This document shows, piece after piece, positions 24,733-33,956 of a stretch of DNA of 64,000 nt (its first letter is position 1; every line of letters begins with the position of its first letter). A program made the translations under genes and the position numbers. The DNA is from Prostheceraeus crozeri (taxonomy: Eukaryota > Platyhelminthes > Polycladida > Euryleptidae): positions 450,136 to 514,135 of the forward strand of contig CAJQUW010005569.1 in the NCBI GenBank assembly GCA_907163375.1, read 5' to 3'. The notes below the pieces were generated by a model. The model saw only the letters and a list, made by a program, of their open reading frames with translations, was not told the DNA's origin and did no database searches.

Positions 24733-25038
24733 ATGTTGAATGATTATAAGATAGAGCATGTACCAGTTTTAAAAGATTATCGTCATCCTACAAATCCTGT
24801 AAATTCGAAGAAAGAAGTTAGATTTTATTATCATCATAAATACGTTGCGCTCGTTACAGATTATAAAACAAAACATGGTATTAAACCGTGTGTTAAAACA
24901 AAAGACTTTCCACTTTGTTTAAGAAGTTTCCGAGTATTTTTGGCGTATAATAATTTATGGTGGTTGGTTAAGAAAGAACATTTAACAACACATGAATTAG
25001 AAACATTACATCAATTACATATTCCTGTGTATATGTAA
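24733..25038 (+). CDS. Small protein of unknown function
   Basis: About 101 residues, with the start taken at the ATG after a long A-rich run. The protein is rich in His, Tyr and Lys (RFYYHHKYVALVTDYKTK) with two Cys residues and an aromatic patch (NNLWWLVKK). No membrane segment or known motif was seen. It lies between the ATPase and the polymerase on the same strand. The open frame, compact basic composition and start motif support a real gene, but no function can be given. Confidence 0.55.
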   Translation: MLNDYKIEHVPVLKDYRHPTNPVNSKKEVRFYYHHKYVALVTDYKTKHGIKPCVKTKDFPLCLRSFRVFLAYNNLWWLVKKEHLTTHELETLHQLHIPVYM

Positions 25039-25087
25039 AAACGGAACCGAGGTTCTATGTAAAAATTCATTTTTTCTTTTAAAAAAT

Positions 25088-28000
25088 ATGAATCGTGAAA
25101 TGTCTCTCGGACAAACGTCTAGGATTGATGAATTAATCAAGAAACAAACTGCTGAGTTTGATGCGCAAATTAAACATAGTAAACGTAGTAAACGTATTAA
25201 AAAACAGAAACGTACTAGGCGTAGTATTAGACGTAATACTAAAAAACAGAAACGTGGAACAAAAGAAATATTAGAAACTCCTATTAGTGATATCTTTTTT
25301 GATGATAGAATTAAGGATGAACTTGGTGATGATTTATGTAATTTATTTAATCCAAATGAAATTAAATATGAAAATGTATCTTTTATTAATGTAGTAAATG
25401 ATATGCGGAAACTTTTAGCAAATGGTAAAATTATTAATTTACTTGGAAAAGTTGTTAAAGATCAGGAAAATATAATTCAAAATTTTTACGTAACCTTCTA
25501 TAATAAAAAATCATTTGAAACATGGTTTTCGAATCTGGATGAGAAATCCGATGCTAATGAATGGATTTTTACAGGTAATATTAAATATGAAGATTTTGGA
25601 ATGAAGTTAGTACAAAGATCGCATAGAGGGGCAGGGATTAATATGAAATATAGAATCAAAGAATATTTCGGTGAATATTGTTATATTCCTTCTGAAGATT
25701 TTTGTTTTATTAAATGTTATAATGTGTTACGAGGTTTTAATGAAGAACAAGGAGAAATGATGAAAGAAATGTTTAATAATTTTTTATATAAAGAGAAAGC
25801 CACATCTAGAACAGGAGTAATGTCAAACTGCAAATTTTCTCAATTCAATAAATATTTTGGAGAATGTGTTCAATATTATAGTCCTGCCAATCGTCATTTA
25901 AATCCTAGAGGAATTGAAACGTTTCATAATTATGTTTATTACAATTATTTTCACGCAGGTTCAACAATTGGTCACTATTGTTTAATTAATAAATCTCATA
26001 AATTAAAAGCTATTAGAGAAATTGAAAATAATTTCAAACCCAAATATAAAACAGTTACTGATGAAAATCTAACAACGCGTCCATATAAAATCATAACAAA
26101 GAAAAAAATTGACTATGCTTCAACATATATTTGGGATCTCGAAACTTTTCCTGATCCTAACTGTTCAACAGCTCATCCTATTCCTTACGCTGTAGGAGCT
26201 ATTAATTTTAATAAATTTATATGTTGCTTACCGAAACAAAGATTGAAAGAATTAGAAACACGTTTGTTAAGTGATATGATTAAAATTAAACGATCAAAAG
26301 ATGAAGATGAAATTAAAAAACTTAAAAAACAGATTAATGAGTATAATAATTTAACTGAATTAGAATTTAATAAACTTCAAAATTGTGTGAAAATATTTAC
26401 GAGAACTGAGGATGATGAATGTTCGATCGGGGGAAACCCAGAGGACGTATGTCCGATCCATCAATTTTTTAAAACTCTTGGAAAATTTAATTATTCGAGA
26501 GTAACTTTAATAGCTCACAATTCATCAGGTTTTGATTCCTATTTTCCGATAAAAGCTAATTTTAAATTATCTAAACCGCCTCTTAAAACTTCAAGAGGAA
26601 TATTGACTGCTTCATTACAAAATCCTTATACAACTGAATGTGTTAGTAGATATATTCAAAAATCTCTTAGATTTAAAAACAATATGAAAAAAGATTCACT
26701 TTCAGGTAAATTAGCACTTCAAACTATTATAATGAAATGTAGTTATCAACATGTAAAAACAAGTCTTTCTAAGTGGTGTGAGAATTTTAAAATTCCTACG
26801 AATGTGTGTAAATTAAATTATGAAATTGGAGACATAACACATGAAAATTATAAAGAAAAAGAAAATGAATGGAGACCATATTTAGTGAACGATATTCTTT
26901 CTTTAGCTTTTTGTATCTACAAATATAATAATGTTATGCAGGATTTAGTTGGTGAAGATATAACTACTAATTTGACATCCTCTGCTTTAACATTTAACGG
27001 TTGGATGAAAAGCGTACAAAATGACAATATAAATATTCATTCACATATAGATTTATGGGCTAGAAATTATATTAGAAAATCTGTTAAAGGTGGAAGAGTT
27101 TCAGCAAATATAAGAAAATACATATCGCCATTTTGTAGCATCTTGTTACCAATATTAAAACAGTATTTACCTGGTCGCTGCGCTGGGGGGACTTTGTCCC
27201 TTGGTCGCTACGCTGGTGGGGCTTTGTCCCCTGGAAATAATTTAATAGATTTAATGAAACAGTATCGAGATTTAGGAGATAAAACTGAAATTTGTAAGAA
27301 AATTTCAAATCAACTACTTGAACAAAAAAATGAATTTCTAATGGCTTTTGATGCAACATCTTTATATCCATCAGCTATGTATGATGAAAATTCAGAATAC
27401 CCTAAAGCTGAATCAGCTAGAAAATTTCGTCAAGAAGAAGAGCGGGAAATAGTATATAAATTTAATAATCAAACATTTAGACCTAAAACTGGAATATTCT
27501 CTGTTGTGTTTCAATATCCGAATGATATGTTTTTCCAACCAGTTCCTATAAAAGATAAAGTTAAAAATCAAAATAATAATTCTCATGTAAAAGTAATCAG
27601 GTTTAGAAATGGTATATGTTATGATGTATTAACTTCTGTTGACATACAAGAAATTGTTAGATGTGGGGGAAAAATCTTACATATTACTGATGGTATAATT
27701 TATGAAAAAAATTATCAAGTTTCACCATTTCGAAATTATATTGAAAAACTTTTTAATTTGAGAAAAAGATATAAAACAGAAGGAAATACTGTAGGTGATG
27801 AGTTAATTAAATTATTGATGAATTCGCTATATGGCAAAACTGTGCAAAAAGATATAACCACTAAATATCATTTATGGAATGAGAATACATTGAGAAAAAA
27901 TTTCACTCAAGAAGTAAAAGATTATGAAAAATTAAATGATGAACAATATTTAGCGAAAGTAGAAATGGAAGATGATGAATTTCTCAAAACTAATATTGTA

Positions 28001-28624
28001 AAAGATGGGAAGACGTCATTCATGCCATCACACTTAGGTTCTTTCATTCTTTCTCACTCTAGAAGAATCATGAATAACTTTATTTTAGAAATTAATGGTT
28101 TCAAAGAAAAATACATTCATTATACAGATACTGATTCAATATATATTTCCAATGAGCTCTTTAATAAATTAGACGCTGCTGGATATGTTGGAGGAGAATT
28201 GTGTCAAGGGAAAAATGATTATGGAAATGGTGGAATTATTTTTGCAATGTTTATTGCACCTAAAGTAAAATACTGTATTACTGTAGATGAGCAAGGGAGA
28301 CTTAGTGAAAAGAAAACATTCAAAGGTTATTCACAAAATAAAGTAAAAGTAGAAGATTTTCTAAAATTATATTCGGGGAAAACATTATCGACTACAGTTA
28401 ATAAACCATGGAAAAGATCTTTAGAAACTGGAATTAGTATTCCTGATAAAAATAATAATACTGAAGAAAAAAAATTTTCTGGTCAAATAAATATTCTTAA
28501 ACGTCAAGCACCTGATGAAAATGAAATTATGTTACCTTATAACGGAGAAGATATTCAAGCTGAAATATTTCAAACAATCATCTGTGAGAGTAATTTAAGT
28601 GATGATGATGACACGTGGGAATAA
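25088..28624 (+). CDS. Protein-primed family B DNA polymerase
   Basis: This 1178-residue polymerase would copy the linear genome from a protein primer. Exonuclease motifs: YIWDLETFPD (about 347-356) and AHNSSGFDSYF (about 478-488). Polymerase motifs: A, DATSLYPSAMY (about 754); B, KLLMNSLYGKT (about 907); C, YTDTDSIYI (about 1012). The N-terminus carries a strongly basic repeat stretch (about 33-60, KRSKRIKKQKRTRRSIRR) suited to DNA binding. Between the exonuclease and motif A, two tandem GC-rich units encode a Gly/Leu/Ala-rich insert (about 695-715) unlike the Asn/Lys-rich surroundings. The open frame is complete and all catalytic motifs are visible. Confidence 0.95.
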   Translation: MNREMSLGQTSRIDELIKKQTAEFDAQIKHSKRSKRIKKQKRTRRSIRRNTKKQKRGTKEILETPISDIFFDDRIKDELGDDLCNLFNPNEIKYENVSFINVVNDMRKLLANGKIINLLGKVVKDQENIIQNFYVTFYNKKSFETWFSNLDEKSDANEWIFTGNIKYEDFGMKLVQRSHRGAGINMKYRIKEYFGEYCYIPSEDFCFIKCYNVLRGFNEEQGEMMKEMFNNFLYKEKATSRTGVMSNCKFSQFNKYFGECVQYYSPANRHLNPRGIETFHNYVYYNYFHAGSTIGHYCLINKSHKLKAIREIENNFKPKYKTVTDENLTTRPYKIITKKKIDYASTYIWDLETFPDPNCSTAHPIPYAVGAINFNKFICCLPKQRLKELETRLLSDMIKIKRSKDEDEIKKLKKQINEYNNLTELEFNKLQNCVKIFTRTEDDECSIGGNPEDVCPIHQFFKTLGKFNYSRVTLIAHNSSGFDSYFPIKANFKLSKPPLKTSRGILTASLQNPYTTECVSRYIQKSLRFKNNMKKDSLSGKLALQTIIMKCSYQHVKTSLSKWCENFKIPTNVCKLNYEIGDITHENYKEKENEWRPYLVNDILSLAFCIYKYNNVMQDLVGEDITTNLTSSALTFNGWMKSVQNDNINIHSHIDLWARNYIRKSVKGGRVSANIRKYISPFCSILLPILKQYLPGRCAGGTLSLGRYAGGALSPGNNLIDLMKQYRDLGDKTEICKKISNQLLEQKNEFLMAFDATSLYPSAMYDENSEYPKAESARKFRQEEEREIVYKFNNQTFRPKTGIFSVVFQYPNDMFFQPVPIKDKVKNQNNNSHVKVIRFRNGICYDVLTSVDIQEIVRCGGKILHITDGIIYEKNYQVSPFRNYIEKLFNLRKRYKTEGNTVGDELIKLLMNSLYGKTVQKDITTKYHLWNENTLRKNFTQEVKDYEKLNDEQYLAKVEMEDDEFLKTNIVKDGKTSFMPSHLGSFILSHSRRIMNNFILEINGFKEKYIHYTDTDSIYISNELFNKLDAAGYVGGELCQGKNDYGNGGIIFAMFIAPKVKYCITVDEQGRLSEKKTFKGYSQNKVKVEDFLKLYSGKTLSTTVNKPWKRSLETGISIPDKNNNTEEKKFSGQINILKRQAPDENEIMLPYNGEDIQAEIFQTIICESNLSDDDDTWE
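27172..27233. repeat. In-frame GC-rich palindromic insert inside the polymerase gene
   Basis: Two tandem units of about 30 bp each contain GGTCGCTRCGCTGG followed by a small palindrome such as GGGACTTTGTCCC. Together they form a GC-rich island inside an A/T-rich coding region and add about 21 residues without disturbing the frame, between the exonuclease domain and polymerase motif A. Confidence 0.85.
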
Positions 28625-28639
28625 TAATTTTTTTATTAC

Positions 28640-28745
28640 ATCTAAAAACTTATTACATCTAAAAATTTATTACATCTAAAAACTTATAACATCTAAAAAC
28701 TTATTACATCTAAAAATTTATTACATCTAAAAATTTTATTACATA
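28640..28745. repeat. Tandem 16-17-bp repeat after the polymerase gene
   Basis: About seven copies of TTATTACATCTAAAAA separate the convergent ends of the polymerase gene and the minus-strand gene that follows. A role in transcription ending for both genes is possible but not shown. Confidence 0.8.
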
Positions 28746-28796
28746 TGAAAATATATTTATCGAATATTTTGGTATTTTCTATTAAGTTTTATCATA

Positions 28797-30092
28797 TTAA
28801 GTTTCATCATATAATGTTTTATCAAAAGATAATTTAAATTTTTTTTCACTAACGATTGATTCTTCATCATCATCATAAATTGATTCTTCATCATCATCAT
28901 AAATTGTTTCTTCATCATCATAAATTACACTTTTTGGTATAGGATGCCCTTCCATGATAGGATACCATTCTCTTATTGGAATATCTAATTCTAAATTACA
29001 TTTTTTATCTGATAATAATATAATAGAGAAAAATATTGGTCTTTGATCTCTTTTGGAAAATTTAATAACACCACCATAATCTGAATCACTTTTAGTTTTT
29101 ATTAAAGATGATAAAATTTTAAATTGATTAGATGTAAATCCTAATTTAAATTTTGTAGACCCGACACATAGTTGTCTAACAGTATCTTCAACTATGCCAT
29201 CATTATTATTTTCAATTGTAAGAAAATGAAATTTAGATAAATTTTTATAATTACTAATATTTTTATAATCTTTTTTACCATTTACACCTTTTTCAGATGT
29301 TACAGAATCATCATTATTATCATAAGATTCTCTAAGATCGGGCAAAGCCCTAGAACCTTCAGTTCGTTTATTATGAATATGATTATGGTCATTGTTAATA
29401 GTATAAGGTGTAGACCACATATAAATTTTCTCTTGTTGAGCTAAACCATTTATATAAGATTTTAATAAATTAATATTTAAGTTGGAATATAATCCTATAT
29501 ACGTATCATCATCATATCTTTGGGGCATTTCTAATGTTTCTTGTTTATAAATTGTGTCTCTATAATAAACTTGACATAATAATTCTTCATTATGTTTTTT
29601 ACTCTCTATGTGAATGTTATATTGATTTTGATCGTCAACAAATAATCTAATTTTTTCTTTCGAAAAAGATTTTAATTTTTTAACTAATTCTTTAATATTG
29701 ATATAATTAATAATTTTAGTTTCTATCCAATCAGTATTACTAATTGGTAACACTGCTCTAATAAATCCATAAACATTATTATGACCTATTATAACCATAT
29801 TTTCTTTATTTAATTCAACATAAGCTACATCATTATATTTACTTACAATCTCCATAAATTTAATAAATGGATCCCCCGGAAATAAACAATAATTAGTTTC
29901 TATAGAAGGTAAACCTTTAGTCTGTTCTCTAAATATTTCGGCTTGTAATTGAAATAAAATATTAACATCTATACATGGATTATTATTATTATTATTATCA
30001 AAACATTTATTTTCAAATCCCGTTGATCTCGTCGAATAAGAAGAACAGGATGATGCGAGCGAATATAATTTTTTTAAATTTGGATTTTCCAT
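28797..30092 (-). CDS. Possible DNA sliding-clamp-like (PCNA-like) protein
   Basis: This 431-residue protein faces the polymerase gene tail to tail. Three segments recall the PCNA fold: FIKFMEIVSKYNDVAYVEL followed by IIGHNN (about 75-105), ELVKKLKSFSKEKIRLFVDD (about 136-155), and KLGFTSNQFKILSSLI followed by VIKFSKRD (about 318-355). The likeness is in spacing and hydrophobic pattern, with no diagnostic signature. Insertions make it longer than the usual 260 residues: an Asn-rich N-terminus, a GC-rich in-frame insert at 29336-29367, and a tail of repeated IYDDDEES units. A processivity factor beside a polymerase would make sense; an unrelated virion protein is the alternative. Confidence 0.4.
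   Translation of the reverse strand: MENPNLKKLYSLASSCSSYSTRSTGFENKCFDNNNNNNPCIDVNILFQLQAEIFREQTKGLPSIETNYCLFPGDPFIKFMEIVSKYNDVAYVELNKENMVIIGHNNVYGFIRAVLPISNTDWIETKIINYINIKELVKKLKSFSKEKIRLFVDDQNQYNIHIESKKHNEELLCQVYYRDTIYKQETLEMPQRYDDDTYIGLYSNLNINLLKSYINGLAQQEKIYMWSTPYTINNDHNHIHNKRTEGSRALPDLRESYDNNDDSVTSEKGVNGKKDYKNISNYKNLSKFHFLTIENNNDGIVEDTVRQLCVGSTKFKLGFTSNQFKILSSLIKTKSDSDYGGVIKFSKRDQRPIFFSIILLSDKKCNLELDIPIREWYPIMEGHPIPKSVIYDDEETIYDDDEESIYDDDEESIVSEKKFKLSFDKTLYDET
29336..29367. repeat. In-frame palindrome pair identical in plan to the TIR copy
   Basis: GGGCAAAGCCC (29340-29350) and GAACCTTCAGTTC (29353-29365) stand two bases apart. The same pair in the same order, with only A/G and C/T changes, occurs in the TIR at about 20853-20880. 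Here the unit lies inside the 431-residue minus-strand gene and keeps the frame, adding a segment with EGSRALPDL. Confidence 0.85.
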
Positions 30093-30218
30093 TTTTTTAT
30101 TTTCATTAGAAAAAATTTTATTTTTTTATTTTTATTAGAAAAAAATTTTTTTTTTATTAGAAAAAATCTTATTTTTTTATTGTTATTAGAAAAAATTTTA
30201 TTTTTTTATTGTTAAAAA

Positions 30219-31106
30219 ATGATGTTACCAAATGTTGGTGGAGGTGCATATATCCCGAATAATCGTGAATTAGAAATAGAAATAGAAAATTATATCATGA
30301 AAACTGGAGACGTTTTATCTGGACCATTGCATCTTTCTATTCTTCCGCAACAAAATACAGAGTTAACAAATAAACAATATGTTGATACACAAATCAATGA
30401 TTTAAAGGAAAAATATATAAACGATGTTTTGGTTCCACTGATGAATGAATTAAAGTTGCTAAAACTTAATGACAAATCATTAAACGAAAAATTATTAAAA
30501 CTTGATAAAAAGGATAGAGAGCTAGAAGCAGATATAGCAAAACTTTTTAAAAAGATTTCAGAACAATCAAAAATTTTAATATTACTTTCTATAAATTTAA
30601 AATCTGCAGTCATTAAAAATAAACATCAGATAAAAATGTTAAAAGAACAATTAGAAGATGAAATAGAAAAACTTCCTGAAAGAATTAAAAAAAATTTAAA
30701 GCAGTTACAAACTACATTCCAAAAACGTGTTGATGAATTGAGTTCTAAAATTACTCAACAAATGAAAAAGATGAATAGAATAATAAATGAAGTAAACTCA
30801 CTTAATGAAAAAGTTGATAAAATGAAAAATCTGAAAATCAATTTAGAAAATGAATTAAAGAAAAATTTACAAGAAAACTCTAAAGAAAATAAAGAACAGC
30901 TAGATTCTGTTAAAAGACAATTAGATGTTCTTAAAATTAAGTTAAATGCACTTAAAACGGCGTTGAAGATGAATCAGGTGAAAATGCAAGTTAATAGAAA
31001 AGAAATTAAAGTACATCACACGCTGCTTGACGCAATAGATAAAGTGCAACAGGCAATTAATAAAGTTATCTCGAAGTTGTTGTCCATTCACAAACGTAAA
31101 TCTTAA
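30219..31106 (+). CDS. Fibre-like coiled-coil protein with phage tail-fibre motif
   Basis: 295 residues. Residues 28-58 read KTGDVLSGPLHLS then P, then TNKQYVDTQI. This is the pattern of phage tail-fibre repeats (GDtMsGpLtL...P....A.nKkYVD), which fold as trimeric beta-structured collars or shaft repeats. From about 60 to 290 the protein is an almost unbroken Lys/Glu/Leu heptad-rich coiled coil. A short N-terminal VGGGAYIP could be the anchoring segment. The layout fits an elongated trimeric virion spike or fibre used for attachment. It is encoded just before the capsid-associated genes. The motif is seen directly; the attachment role is inference. Confidence 0.6.
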   Translation: MMLPNVGGGAYIPNNRELEIEIENYIMKTGDVLSGPLHLSILPQQNTELTNKQYVDTQINDLKEKYINDVLVPLMNELKLLKLNDKSLNEKLLKLDKKDRELEADIAKLFKKISEQSKILILLSINLKSAVIKNKHQIKMLKEQLEDEIEKLPERIKKNLKQLQTTFQKRVDELSSKITQQMKKMNRIINEVNSLNEKVDKMKNLKINLENELKKNLQENSKENKEQLDSVKRQLDVLKIKLNALKTALKMNQVKMQVNRKEIKVHHTLLDAIDKVQQAINKVISKLLSIHKRKS

Positions 31107-31107
31107 A

Positions 31108-31172
31108 CGGACCAAAGGTCCTCAGGTTACTAACCAATCGGAGCGAAGCTCCTCGAGGCTTTAGCCGAACGT
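31108..31172. repeat. Cluster of small palindromes between genes
   Basis: GGACCAAAGGTCC (about 31110) and GGAGCGAAGCTCC (about 31140) stand within 40 bases after the fibre-like gene. Each has 5-bp arms around a 3-base loop, matching the palindrome family found elsewhere in element 1. Confidence 0.85.
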
Positions 31173-31210
31173 AAATATTTTTTACCAAAAGTCAAATTTA
31201 ATCCTAAAAA

Positions 31211-31747
31211 ATGCCTATAATTTATAAACACAATCTTAAACATTTTGCATCAAATAATAAAATTGCTCATGAACCATCTCAGAAACCTGTGTACCATTAT
31301 GATAGTGTAGAAACTGTCGGAACACAAAAGTTCCTAGGCACCGCAGGTGCCGTCCAAAAAGAAGGAGATGGCATCTTTTCTGGTATTGGTAGTATCGTTA
31401 ACTTAATTAAAAATAATAAAGATTTGATTACATCTGCTGCAAAAGGAGCAGCTGCTATAGGTAGTACAGCTAGTGCAATATCAAATGCTGTCAAGTCTCA
31501 AAACGAATTAAAACAACTAGAAGCTATTCGTAAACTTAGGAATGATTCTGAAGAACTAAAAAAATTAAAAAAACTTTCAGATGAAACAAAGAACAAAATT
31601 GCTAACATAGCTGTGGATGGTGATAGTAAACATAATGAAAATAAAAATAATGAAAAAACAATTGAAGAAATAAGAGGTAATGGCGTGAGCAGCAACCTTC
31701 GGTCTAACCAGCAAAGCTGTAGCGGAGCTGGTCTAGCAAAATTCTAA
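31211..31747 (+). CDS. Small virion-like protein with amphipathic helix
   Basis: 178 residues. An N-terminal segment (1-50) is followed by GDGIFSGIGSIVNLIKNN and an Ala/Gly/Ser-rich helix (about 54-95), then a Lys/Asp/Glu-rich helical tail. A short Gly run followed by Ile-Phe and an amphipathic helix resembles adenovirus pVI/pX-type capsid cement or membrane-active peptides that are released by the virion protease. The gene directly precedes the major capsid gene. A 15-base palindrome (31337-31351, GGCACCGCAGGTGCC) lies in frame, and another GC-rich patch forms the last 20 codons. The family assignment is inference from context and shape. Confidence 0.5.
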   Translation: MPIIYKHNLKHFASNNKIAHEPSQKPVYHYDSVETVGTQKFLGTAGAVQKEGDGIFSGIGSIVNLIKNNKDLITSAAKGAAAIGSTASAISNAVKSQNELKQLEAIRKLRNDSEELKKLKKLSDETKNKIANIAVDGDSKHNENKNNEKTIEEIRGNGVSSNLRSNQQSCSGAGLAKF

Positions 31748-31840
31748 AATTATATTTTAGTAAAATTTTTTAGTAATTTTTTTAGTAAATTTTTTTTCTG
31801 TCTGTGAGAAAAACAAAAAGTCAAATTATTTTTTATAAAA

Positions 31841-33175
31841 ATGTCTTCGCTTATCGAAAATAAATTTAGATTAGACGATCCTCCGTTCGTCAGTTATAAT
31901 CAAAAAAAGAATGACTATATAAGAATTGCTATGAATCCCGGATCTTCCAGTAGAGTAAATACTGGAGGAGATTTAATCTTTGAAGTTGATAATCAGCAGA
32001 GTTATTTATATTTACCTGATTCATTTTTACACTGTGAATATTCTTTATATAGTGATGCTAATTTTACAACACCATTACCAGATACCGATAATATTACACT
32101 AGAGAATAATTTCTTTCCAAGATTATTTACACAAATGCGTTTAGATGTTGCAACTCAAAATATAGAAACAATAAGTGATTCTCCAGGTGTAATTGATACA
32201 ATGCTTAGATTTGTAACAATTGGTGAAAATAATAAAAAGTATGAAATCGAAGGTTGGTTTCCTGATACTAATGATGGTATAATTGTTGATGATTTAACTC
32301 ACGCTGGAACAGATGCAGCAGGAATTGCGAAAGATGTAGAAAATATTGCAAAACATTTAAATAAAACAAATAATGAAGCATATAAAGAAAGACGTGAATT
32401 TAACAAGAAAAGTAAACAGACAGTTAATTGGTCATTGTCTCCATTATTCGGATATTTAGATTATGATAAAATATCATATCAATTAAAATTTAAATTAATA
32501 ATTCATCGTACAGCAAATAATGAATTAATCTTTTTTGGTAAGACTGGGAAAAAAGCATATTTAAAAATTGATAGACTTGAATGGTGGATTAAGCATATTA
32601 CTCCTAGTTTAGAGGTTGAAACAGCTATTGCAAAAAGATTAAATACTAACAAACCAATTCCAGTAAATTTTCTAAAGCGTACTGCTAGTTCAGTAACTTT
32701 TTCCGAACAAAGATTTAACTGGCATTTTACTAGAACTGCGAATACTCCAAGATATTTATTACTAACATTTCAAAGAAATAATTCTCCAAGTTTTGATAAG
32801 AACAATAATATTTTTCATATTAATACAATTCGAAGTTTACAAGTTTCATTAAATCAAACCCGATATCCAATTGATCCATTAAGATTCGATGATACCAATA
32901 ATCAATTTATGGAAGGATATGATTGTTATCGAAATCTTTGTACAGAATTTGGAGTTGAACCACAATTAACTCCTGGAGATTGGAGACATTTATATCCAAT
33001 TTTCTGTTTCGATTTAAGTGCACAATCTGAAGATATTATTAAAAATGGTTGTGATGTAACAATTAATATTGAAAAGAAAGATTCCACAACTTCATTGATG
33101 GCTTATGGTTTATTGCTAGAAGATGTAAAATATTCTATTGAAATTCTTAATGGAAAGATGACTAGGATAGGCTAA
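31841..33175 (+). CDS. Major capsid protein (double jelly roll)
   Basis: 444 residues, matching Polinton major capsid proteins in length and pattern. It has an N-terminal strand with MNPGSSSRVNTGGDLIFEV, YLYLPDSFLHCEYSL, FFPRLFTQMRLDV and DSPGVIDTMLRFV, and a second jelly roll from about 190 with LSPLFGYLDYDKI, FKLIIHRTANNEL and DRLEWWIKHITP. The C-terminal part contains DPLRFDD and YPIFCFDLSAQSEDI. Trimers of this protein would form the hexagonal faces of the shell. The gene is flanked by two small virion-like genes. It starts after TTTTTTATAAAAATG. The open frame is complete. Confidence 0.85.
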   Translation: MSSLIENKFRLDDPPFVSYNQKKNDYIRIAMNPGSSSRVNTGGDLIFEVDNQQSYLYLPDSFLHCEYSLYSDANFTTPLPDTDNITLENNFFPRLFTQMRLDVATQNIETISDSPGVIDTMLRFVTIGENNKKYEIEGWFPDTNDGIIVDDLTHAGTDAAGIAKDVENIAKHLNKTNNEAYKERREFNKKSKQTVNWSLSPLFGYLDYDKISYQLKFKLIIHRTANNELIFFGKTGKKAYLKIDRLEWWIKHITPSLEVETAIAKRLNTNKPIPVNFLKRTASSVTFSEQRFNWHFTRTANTPRYLLLTFQRNNSPSFDKNNNIFHINTIRSLQVSLNQTRYPIDPLRFDDTNNQFMEGYDCYRNLCTEFGVEPQLTPGDWRHLYPIFCFDLSAQSEDIIKNGCDVTINIEKKDSTTSLMAYGLLLEDVKYSIEILNGKMTRIG

Positions 33176-33395
33176 AGCCAGAGGAGCTTCGCTCCGATAA
33201 GTTAATTAAAATTTTTTCATAACTAGAATAGATTAAAAATTCTTAACTTAAAAATTTTTCATAACTAGAATAGATTAAAAATTTTGGTAACTTAAAATTT
33301 TTGGTAACTAGAATAGATCAAAATTTTTTGGTAACTTGAAATTTTTTCATAACTAGAATAGATTTAAATTTTTGATAACTTAAAATTTTTTTTAT
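33172..33395. repeat. Intergenic palindrome and 40-odd-bp tandem repeats
   Basis: A GGAGCTTCGCTCC palindrome overlaps the end of the capsid gene. It is followed by about four imperfect copies of a unit with TTCATAACTAGAATAGAT and AAAATTTTT. The tract ends at the start motif of the next gene. Confidence 0.8.
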
Positions 33396-33400
33396 TAAAA

Positions 33401-33886
33401 ATGTCGCAAGCGAAAAGTAATATTAATAATAAAACTGTTGAATTAAAATTACGTAATATTGTTGACAAAAATACCCCTAAAACTATTCCGATTAATAAAA
33501 AAAAGTATTACATAAGTAAACCAATGATAGAGAATATTCAATTACAAGAAGAAAAGAATGGCGGGATTCTCCCATTAATTCCACTAATAATAGGAGGCAT
33601 AGCTGCAGCAGGAAGTGTTGCAGGTGGGACAGCTGGTATTGTCCAAGCAGTAAATAAAAATAAATCAGAGAAGGCAGCATTAGAAGAACAAAAACGTCAT
33701 AACAGAGAGTTAGAGAAAGTTGCTAGGGGTGACGGAATAGTAGATAATTTTATTAGTAAATTAAAATTAGTTGATGAAGGAAAACGAGTTCTTAAAAATA
33801 TTCTCCACAATGTTGATGATTTAATTGAAATTAAAGAAACTAAGGATGGTTCTGGAATATATCTAAGTCCTAGTATGATTCGGTAA
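33401..33886 (+). CDS. Small hydrophobic-hairpin virion protein (candidate)
   Basis: 161 residues. A basic N-terminus (1-48) leads into EKNGGILPLIPLIIGG and a Gly/Ala-rich hydrophobic stretch (about 54-83) that could insert in a membrane, followed by a charged helix and a C-terminal domain ending in GSGIYLSPSMIR. The order of a Gly-Gly site, hydrophobic amphipathic segment and charged helix parallels the 178-residue protein before the capsid gene and the element 2 proteins at 56073 and 61809. A capsid-internal, membrane-active role is plausible. No recognised domain was found. The start motif is TTTTTTTTATTAAAAATG. Confidence 0.5.
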   Translation: MSQAKSNINNKTVELKLRNIVDKNTPKTIPINKKKYYISKPMIENIQLQEEKNGGILPLIPLIIGGIAAAGSVAGGTAGIVQAVNKNKSEKAALEEQKRHNRELEKVARGDGIVDNFISKLKLVDEGKRVLKNILHNVDDLIEIKETKDGSGIYLSPSMIR

Positions 33887-33956
33887 TAACCTCAGGACCT
33901 TTGGTCCATAAGGTAAAACATTTATTTTATCTTTTTAATTTTTTTTATCTTTTAAA

